From Myxococcaceae bacterium (GTDB taxonomy: Bacteria > Myxococcota > Myxococcia > Myxococcales > Myxococcaceae), in contig JAEUJQ010000012.1 of NCBI GenBank assembly GCA_016793095.1, forward strand, positions 1 through 64,000: a DNA stretch of 64,000 bases. The letters run 5' to 3'. This document shows, one piece after another, positions 58,622 to 64,000 of the stretch (the first letter of the stretch is position 1; each line of letters begins with the position of its first letter). Under the pieces are notes generated by a model, which worked only from the letters and a program-made list of their open reading frames with translations, ran no database searches and had not been told where the DNA came from. Both the position numbers and the translations under genes were made by a program.

Positions 58622-58910
58622 GCTCAGAAGCTGCCCCGCCGCGTGGGCCCCTTCCTGCCGCACTTCATGCTCGCGCCGCCGCTGCTCGCCCGCACGGACC
58701 TGCTGATGACGGTGCCCCGCGCGGTGCTCGCCGACGTGGCGCCCCGCTTTCGGCCTCGTCGCCCTGCCCTGCCCGGTGAAGCTCGCGCCCATCGAGCTCT
58801 CGCTGTTCTGGAGCGCCCAGCTCGATCGCGACCCCGCCCTCGCCTGGTTCAGGACCGAGGTACGGGCCGCCGCGGCAGCCGCCTTCGGCGCACCGGCCCC
58901 GACCTTGTGA
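58622..58910 (+). pseudogene. 3' fragment of a LysR-family regulator, frameshifted
   Basis: Rightward, the sequence encodes LPHFMLAPPLLARTDLLMTV and PRAVLADVAPRF, then, after a one-base shift at the TTT near 58749, GLVALPCPVKLAPIELSLFW and a stop at 58908-58910. This is the effector-binding C-terminus of a LysR regulator. The DNA-binding half is absent. It is the other half of the deletion scar. Confidence 0.75.
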
Positions 58911-58942
58911 CGCGCCGCCCGACGTGCTTTCTGCCCGCCGCC

Positions 58943-59533
58943 ATGGCGCACCAGCTCTTCACCTTCATGCTGCCGGAAGACGAGGACGCCTTCCTGCGGG
59001 TGCTCTCGCGCAACGTCTTCGAGGTGTACCCGCGCCGCGTGCCGCCCGACTGGCAGACCTTCCGGCTCACCGAGGGGTGCCGGGAGCAGCTGCCCGATCG
59101 CGAGCTCTACCTCGTGGCGTCCGACCTCGGGCCGGCGCAGGTCGACCCCATCAAGCGCGGCCCCGATAAGGGCTTCTGGCGCATCGACGAGATCCGCTCC
59201 CCGGTGCTCTTCTGGGAGCGCAGCGCCCGCAACGACGACGACGAGCTGCTCTCGGGCCAGCTCTGGGCCGAGCTCGACGTCACCGAGCAGACGGGCCGCA
59301 AGCAGGCCGCGCCCGCCGCCTTCCGCGCCCGCGTCATCGAGCTGATGAACTGGGTGACGAAGACCTTCCGCAAAGGCGACCCGAAGGGCTCGTGGATCGG
59401 CCCCGCCGCCGCGCGCGAGGTGAAGGAGGGCCGCCTCGCGCTGCGCGAAGACAACGAGCGCAACGGCCGCCTCGTCGTGCCCGCCGGCATGCCCCGCCCG
59501 AAGGACCCGACCGGTCGCAAGTTCCGCCGCTGA
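58943..59533 (+). CDS. Conserved hypothetical protein
   Basis: A 196-residue protein starting MAHQLFTFMLPEDEDAFLRV. It has mixed alpha/beta character, with LYLVASDLGPAQVDPIKRGP at about 55-74 and DPKGSWIGPAAAREVKEGRL at about 149-168. No family recognised. It is not disturbed by the pseudogenes upstream. The start is the ATG at 58943. Confidence 0.65.
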   Translation: MAHQLFTFMLPEDEDAFLRVLSRNVFEVYPRRVPPDWQTFRLTEGCREQLPDRELYLVASDLGPAQVDPIKRGPDKGFWRIDEIRSPVLFWERSARNDDDELLSGQLWAELDVTEQTGRKQAAPAAFRARVIELMNWVTKTFRKGDPKGSWIGPAAAREVKEGRLALREDNERNGRLVVPAGMPRPKDPTGRKFRR

Positions 59534-59601
59534 GGCTCACCAGCCGCTGGTTCGGCAATCACGGGAACGCCGGGCCGTCTGTCGGGGTTAGAGTCTCGAA
59601 C

Positions 59602-60537
59602 ATGTCCTGGCTCGATACCCTCGAAGACATCCGCAAGAAGGACTTCAGCAAGGTGCCCGAGGCGAAGCGCGACAAGGCGGCGCGCGACGTCGTCAACATG
59701 GCCAGCTACGGCTGCGCGGTGGTGGCCGTCTCGCCCATGCCGTTCTCCGACGCCGTGCTCAGCCTGCCGATGCAGACGGGCATGGTGATGACGATAGGCC
59801 ACATCTACGGGCGCAAGGTGACGCAGGCCGACGCGAAGTCCCTCATCGTCGAGCTCGGCACCGTCGCCGGCGCCGGCATGCTCGCACGCCAGGGCATCAA
59901 GGCGCTCCTGCCCGTCGTCGGCGCGCTGCTCACCGTGCCCGCCGCCTTCGCGATGAACTGGGCGATCGGCCGCGTCGCGATGGAGTACTTCAAGCACCCG
60001 GGCCTGCCGAAGGAGCAGCTGCGAAAGGTGTTCGAGACCGCGCGCGACGAGGGCTCGAAGCTGTTCTCGAAGGAGCGCTTCGAGGCGTTTCGGAAGGGCC
60101 GCAAGGCGCCCGCCTCCGACGAGGCCGACGGCGACGAGGGCGCCGCGCCAGAGAAGGCGCCGGTGAAGAAGACGGTGGGCAAGAAGAAGCCCGCGCCCGA
60201 GAAGAAGCTCACGAAGGTGGAACAGCTCATCACGCGCGACCTCGACCGGCGGCTCACCAGCCACCCCGAGGTGCGCAAGGCCGTCGCCGGCATCATCCAC
60301 CTCGACATCACGGGGAAGGACGGCGGGCAGTGGACGGCGGATTTGACGCGCTCGGAGGACTTCATCTCGGAGGGCCTGGAGGGTCAGCCGAAGCTCACCG
60401 TGCGCTGCTCCGGCGCTGACTTCGGCGCGCTCCTGAAGGGGCGAAAGGACGCGCAGACCGCCGTCCTCGCCGGTGAGCTCGAGCTGAAGCCGCTCGATCT
60501 CGACCTCGTCAACAAGCTCACGCCCCTGTTCTCCTGA
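59602..60537 (+). CDS. DUF697-like / SCP2 sterol-carrier fusion protein
   Basis: A 311-residue protein. Residues about 28-135 follow the DUF697/YcjF hydrophobic pattern (SYGCAVVAVSPMPFSDAVLS, then KALLPVVGALLTVPAAFAMN), membrane-associated and usually linked to GTPases. A Lys/Pro/Ala linker at about 165-210 leads to an SCP2-like lipid-binding domain at about 213-305 (GGQWTADLTRSEDFISEGLE, KLTVRCSGADFGALLKGRKD). SCP2 domains bind sterols or fatty acyl chains. The combination suggests lipid handling at the membrane. Fusion inferred from patterns. Confidence 0.7.
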   Translation: MSWLDTLEDIRKKDFSKVPEAKRDKAARDVVNMASYGCAVVAVSPMPFSDAVLSLPMQTGMVMTIGHIYGRKVTQADAKSLIVELGTVAGAGMLARQGIKALLPVVGALLTVPAAFAMNWAIGRVAMEYFKHPGLPKEQLRKVFETARDEGSKLFSKERFEAFRKGRKAPASDEADGDEGAAPEKAPVKKTVGKKKPAPEKKLTKVEQLITRDLDRRLTSHPEVRKAVAGIIHLDITGKDGGQWTADLTRSEDFISEGLEGQPKLTVRCSGADFGALLKGRKDAQTAVLAGELELKPLDLDLVNKLTPLFS

Positions 60538-60653
60538 CGCACCGGTTTCGTTGGCCAGGGGTGCCAGACGGGGGCGCCGCACAGATTGCGTGGCGCTCCT
60601 CCGGCTTCCGAGGGAGGCCGGTGGCGCAAAGGTTGCTCTCCCCCGCCTTCACC

Positions 60654-61106
60654 ATGGCCACGATCCTCGTGCAGGACTTCATGACGGCGTCGCCCCACAG
60701 CGTCGGCGTGACTGTCTCGTTGGCGGACGCCGCCAACATGATGAAGGCGTACAAGATCCGCCACCTGCCGGTGCTCGACGGCAACACCCTGGTGGGCATC
60801 GTGTCCGAGCGCGACATTCAGCTCGTCGAGTCGATGGCCGGGGTGAACGCCGAGGAGGTCCCCATCGAGGAGGCCATGTCGCAGGCGCCGTACACGGTAG
60901 CCGCGACGACGCCGCTCGAGGTCGCGGCTCGTCACATGGCGCAGCACAAGCTCGGCAGCGCGGTCGTCGTGGACGCGAACCAGAAGGTGGTGGGCGTGTT
61001 CACCGTCACCGACGGCATGCGGGCGCTGGCGGAGCTGCTGGGCAAGATGCCGGCGGACTTCGCGATGCCGCACCCGGAGAAGCCAGCCGCGAAGAAGGCC
61101 ACCTGA
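60654..61106 (+). CDS. CBS-domain pair protein
   Basis: A 150-residue stand-alone Bateman module: VQDFMTASPHSVGVTVSLAD and IRHLPVLDGNTLVGIVSERD for the first CBS, then EAMSQAPYTVAATTPLEVAA and GSAVVVDANQKVVGVFTVTD for the second. It senses adenine nucleotides or similar ligands and is unrelated in detail to the CBS protein at the left edge. The start ATG at 60654; the longer frame is not conserved-looking. Confidence 0.88.
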   Translation: MATILVQDFMTASPHSVGVTVSLADAANMMKAYKIRHLPVLDGNTLVGIVSERDIQLVESMAGVNAEEVPIEEAMSQAPYTVAATTPLEVAARHMAQHKLGSAVVVDANQKVVGVFTVTDGMRALAELLGKMPADFAMPHPEKPAAKKAT

Positions 61107-61134
61107 GCCATAGCCGACGCGTCGCGCCGACGTT

Positions 61135-62064
61135 ATGCAGGCGCGGCACATGAGCGTCCCCTTCGTCGATCAGCGTCCCTGGAGTGGCTTTGCGATCGTC
61201 TCCGCGGCCTACGTGACGGCCATCGTCGTCGCCGCGGCGGTGGTGCAGACGACCCCGCCCGACTGGCACCCGTTGCTCAAGGTGGGCCTCGCCGACCTCG
61301 CGGCGACGATCGTCGTCTTCGTCTTCTCGGTCGCGAACGACAACACCAGCGTCTACGACCCGTGCTGGTCGGTCGCGCCCGTCGTCATCGGCCTGTGGCT
61401 CGCGCTCGGGCCCGGCGGGGCGCGTGAGCTCGACCTGCGCCAGCTCGTGGTGCTCGGCCTCGTCAGCCTCTACGGCGTGCGCCTCACGTGGAACTGGGCG
61501 CGCGGGTGGACCGGCCTGCGCCATGAAGACTGGCGCTACGTCGACTTCCGCCAGAAGACCGGGAAGCTGTACTGGCTCACCAGCTTCTTCGGCCTGCACC
61601 TCTTCCCGACCGTGATGGTGTTCCTCGGGTGCTTGCCGCTCCACGCAGCGCTGGTGACGACGACCGGCTTCGGCGCGCTCGACGTCATCGCCGCGATCGT
61701 GACGCTGGGCGCGATCGCCATCGAGGCCCTCGCCGACGAGCAGCTGCGCGCCTTCCGCCGGAGCAAGCGCGCCGACGGCGACATCTGCGACGTGGGGCTG
61801 TGGAGCTGGTCGCGGCACCCGAACTACTTCGGCGAGATCTCGTTCTGGGTCGGCCTGTGGCTGTTCGGGCTCGCCGCGGGGGCCCCCCGGTGGGCCGCGA
61901 CCGGCTGGGTGGCGATGGTGGTGCTCTTCGTCGGCGCGAGCATTCCCATGGCCGAGAAGCGCAGCCTCGCGCGCCGACCACGCTACGCCGAGCACCAGCA
62001 GCGCGTGTCGATGCTGATCCCGTTGCCGCCAAAGAAGCTCGCGCCCGCGCAGCCCGCGCCCTGA
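61135..62064 (+). CDS. DUF1295 family (steroid 5-alpha-reductase-like) membrane protein
   Basis: A 309-residue polytopic protein. RLTWNWARGWTGLRHEDWRY at about 118-137 and LWSWSRHPNYFGEISFWVGL at about 222-241 are the DUF1295 blocks; the latter (SRHPNYFGE) is shared with isoprenylcysteine methyltransferases and steroid reductases and binds NADPH or SAM. Eight or so membrane helices. Starts at ATG 61135 or 61150. Substrate unknown. Confidence 0.85.
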   Translation: MQARHMSVPFVDQRPWSGFAIVSAAYVTAIVVAAAVVQTTPPDWHPLLKVGLADLAATIVVFVFSVANDNTSVYDPCWSVAPVVIGLWLALGPGGARELDLRQLVVLGLVSLYGVRLTWNWARGWTGLRHEDWRYVDFRQKTGKLYWLTSFFGLHLFPTVMVFLGCLPLHAALVTTTGFGALDVIAAIVTLGAIAIEALADEQLRAFRRSKRADGDICDVGLWSWSRHPNYFGEISFWVGLWLFGLAAGAPRWAATGWVAMVVLFVGASIPMAEKRSLARRPRYAEHQQRVSMLIPLPPKKLAPAQPAP

Positions 62065-62204
62065 TCGCCGCGGGTGCGCCCCCGCAGGGGCGGGCAGCGA
62101 CTTCGCCGCAGCACCCCGATGCACGCCGCGAGCGGCTCGAGCGTTGCGCCGGAGCGCTTCGACCTCTTCTGCGCCGCCGCGGACGGGCCGGGCGACCTCA
62201 CGCC

Positions 62205-62903
<699 letters not shown>

Positions 62904-62981
62904 CAGCGCCTCCGGCCACAGTGGTCACACCGGGGTCGCGGTCACGCCAGAGGCGAATGACGGAACAGGCTGTCCCGCGGG

Positions 62982-63407
62982 TCAGCGGCGACGCTTGCGG
63001 CGCTTCGCGGCGTCGAGGAACCCACCGCCGAAGGCCCAGGGCAGGAGCTCCCCGACCGTGGTGGAGAGCTCCTTCCCGTCGAGGGTCCTGGAGCGCACCT
63101 CGACCCCGGGGGCGGCGAACTCCGCGAGCACCTGCCGGCACATGCCGCACGGCGGGACCGGGCGGGAATGATCGACGACGATCGCCACCCGAACAGGCTT
63201 GAGGCCCTGGCGCACCATCGCGCCCACCGCGTTGCGCTCGGCACAGACCGTCAACCCATAGCTCGCGTTCTCGACGTTGCAGCCGCTGATGACGGAGCCG
63301 TCATCGCACTCGATCGCTGCGCCGACGAAGAAGCGTGAGTACGGCGCGTGCGCCCGCCGGCGTGCCTTCTCGGCCTCTCTCCACAGCTTCGCCCAGGTGC
63401 GCACCAT
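62982..63407 (-). CDS. cdd: Cytidine deaminase
   Basis: A 141-residue homotetrameric-type cytidine deaminase: PYSRFFVGAAI at about 22-32, CAERNA (Cys55, Glu57) and PCGMC (Cys87, Cys90) as zinc ligands and catalytic Glu, and NVENASYG for nucleoside binding. It turns cytidine into uridine in pyrimidine salvage. The start at 63407 is chosen at MVRTWAKLW; the longer frame is not protein-like. Basic C-terminus (RRKRRR). Confidence 0.93.
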   Translation of the reverse strand: MVRTWAKLWREAEKARRRAHAPYSRFFVGAAIECDDGSVISGCNVENASYGLTVCAERNAVGAMVRQGLKPVRVAIVVDHSRPVPPCGMCRQVLAEFAAPGVEVRSRTLDGKELSTTVGELLPWAFGGGFLDAAKRRKRRR

Positions 63408-63553
63408 CAGCCCTCGAGTGTCCCACACTGGCCGGGCCCGTCGCGTTTTCAGCCGTCCGTCACGACCTCGCAACACGGTGCACTGCGCCCTTCCACTGCC
63501 GATCGGCTGGTGTATGCGGCGGTCATTCACCCGCAGCTCCCCAGGGGGGACCC

Positions 63554-64000
63554 ATGCCGACCAGGAAGACCTCGACCCGCGCAACCACCAGGAAGCCAAC
63601 GCCCCGGAAGGCAGTGGCCGCGCCTGAGCCCATGGCCGCGCCCGAGCCGATGGCCGCTCCAGCCGCCGTCGAGCCGGCGAGCGTGAAGGCCGCTGTCCGC
63701 CCGACGAGGTCTGCGGAGCCCGGGCCCGAAAAGCCCGCGGCGCGCCCGATGAAGCAGGCGTCCTTGTCGATGCCGGACTCGTACTGCCTGCACCTCGGGC
63801 AGGGGTTCAGCCTGTTGACCCAGAAGCTGCCTGGCGGCGTCACCACTGCGGCGCGCGTGCCGGCCGGCGCGACGCTCGAGATCTCGTACTGGAAGGACGT
63901 CACCCCGCTGCCGACCCGCGTCACCATGCACGCGCGCCTCGACGGCGACGCCCTGCCCTCCCTCGTCGTCGCCGAGCGCGACGCGCAGGGCCGCCTGCTG
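63554..64000 (+). CDS. Hypothetical protein, cut by window end
   Basis: The frame from ATG 63554 (GGGGGG upstream) stays open to base 64000. The first 80 residues are low-complexity Lys/Pro/Ala (MAAPEPMAAPAAVEPAS). Then comes a more ordered part with YCLHLGQGFSLLTQ and EISYWKDVTPLPTRVTMHAR. No family recognised from the visible part. Confidence 0.6.
   Translation, partial: MPTRKTSTRATTRKPTPRKAVAAPEPMAAPEPMAAPAAVEPASVKAAVRPTRSAEPGPEKPAARPMKQASLSMPDSYCLHLGQGFSLLTQKLPGGVTTAARVPAGATLEISYWKDVTPLPTRVTMHARLDGDALPSLVVAERDAQGRLL

Noticed and set aside
56813-58951. Leftward 712-residue open frame
   Set aside because: It runs through the real carboxypeptidase in another frame and through the pseudogene scar; Arg/Ala/Gly-rich noise.

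Overview
The window looks like chromosomal DNA of a very GC-rich Gram-negative bacterium, most probably a myxobacterium or close relative (Myxococcota). The reasons are the base composition, a protein joining an MJ0042 zinc ribbon, a GYF-like domain, a membrane segment and many TPRs, a zinc-finger Ser/Thr protein kinase, a TonB/AgmX-like C-terminus on an oxygenase, and lipoprotein and membrane genes of the kind common there. This is an inference from gene content; no 16S gene is present.

Left flank (1-18.1 kb): a CBS-pair protein, an AidB-like flavoprotein with an overlapping lipoprotein gene, SixA- and CyaY-like proteins, a Cys-rich secreted repeat protein, a degenerate receiver/GGDEF protein, and the translation cluster rpsB-tsf-(VTT membrane protein)-pyrH-frr. 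Then come an oxygenase/TonB-like fusion with a GT2 glycosyltransferase, the 1561-residue TPR protein, and serS.

Genomic island (about 18.13-51.97 kb): a 34-kb integrative element sits in a tRNA-Ser(UGA) gene just downstream of serS. A 39-nt 5' fragment of the tRNA remains at the left junction. The intact tRNA lies at the right junction beside a tyrosine integrase, with an excisionase-like gene before it. Both ends carry paired AGTTAC sites 11 bp apart, which I read as integrase arm sites. The right part is a control and replication module: int, xis, an XRE regulator, a PrimPol/P4-type primase-helicase, and an overlapping run of small genes with one normal and one apparently dead serine recombinase. 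There are no conjugation or virion genes, so the element resembles a satellite-like or plain integrative island. The left and middle parts are cargo with a strong defence flavour: a TIR-like protein, a trypsin-like protease, a PLD-type two-gene unit possibly of the VPA1262 family, a DUF2130-like nuclease, a PLD-SF2 helicase, a WYL regulator, several PD-(D/E)XK-like nucleases, a DUF4145 protein and many small zinc-ribbon proteins.

The most unusual part is a nine-gene co-oriented run at 35.0-40.9 kb, divergent from the WYL regulator. Its first two proteins look like degenerate relatives of host machines: a DNA polymerase III alpha without a PHP domain or an intact active-site motif, and an FtsZ-like protein without the GTP-binding signature. 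They are followed by an EcsC-like membrane protein and nuclease-like proteins. I propose this as a candidate undescribed conflict system, possibly using decoys of phage targets. Both lead genes contain a probable single-base frameshift, so they may be decaying or affected by assembly errors.

Right flank (52.0-64 kb): the chromosomal tRNA/translation cluster resumes with tRNA-Ser(GCU), tRNA-Arg(ACG), tadA, tRNA-Ser(CGA), tRNA-Ser(GGA) and the SRP RNA. Thus serS and all four serine tRNAs in this window would be adjacent without the island. Then follow a GT22-type mannosyltransferase, a Ser/Thr kinase, an M32 carboxypeptidase, a deletion scar joining the 3' ends of an oxidoreductase and a LysR gene, a DUF697-SCP2 fusion, a CBS protein, a DUF1295 membrane protein, a pirin, cytidine deaminase, and a gene cut by the window end.
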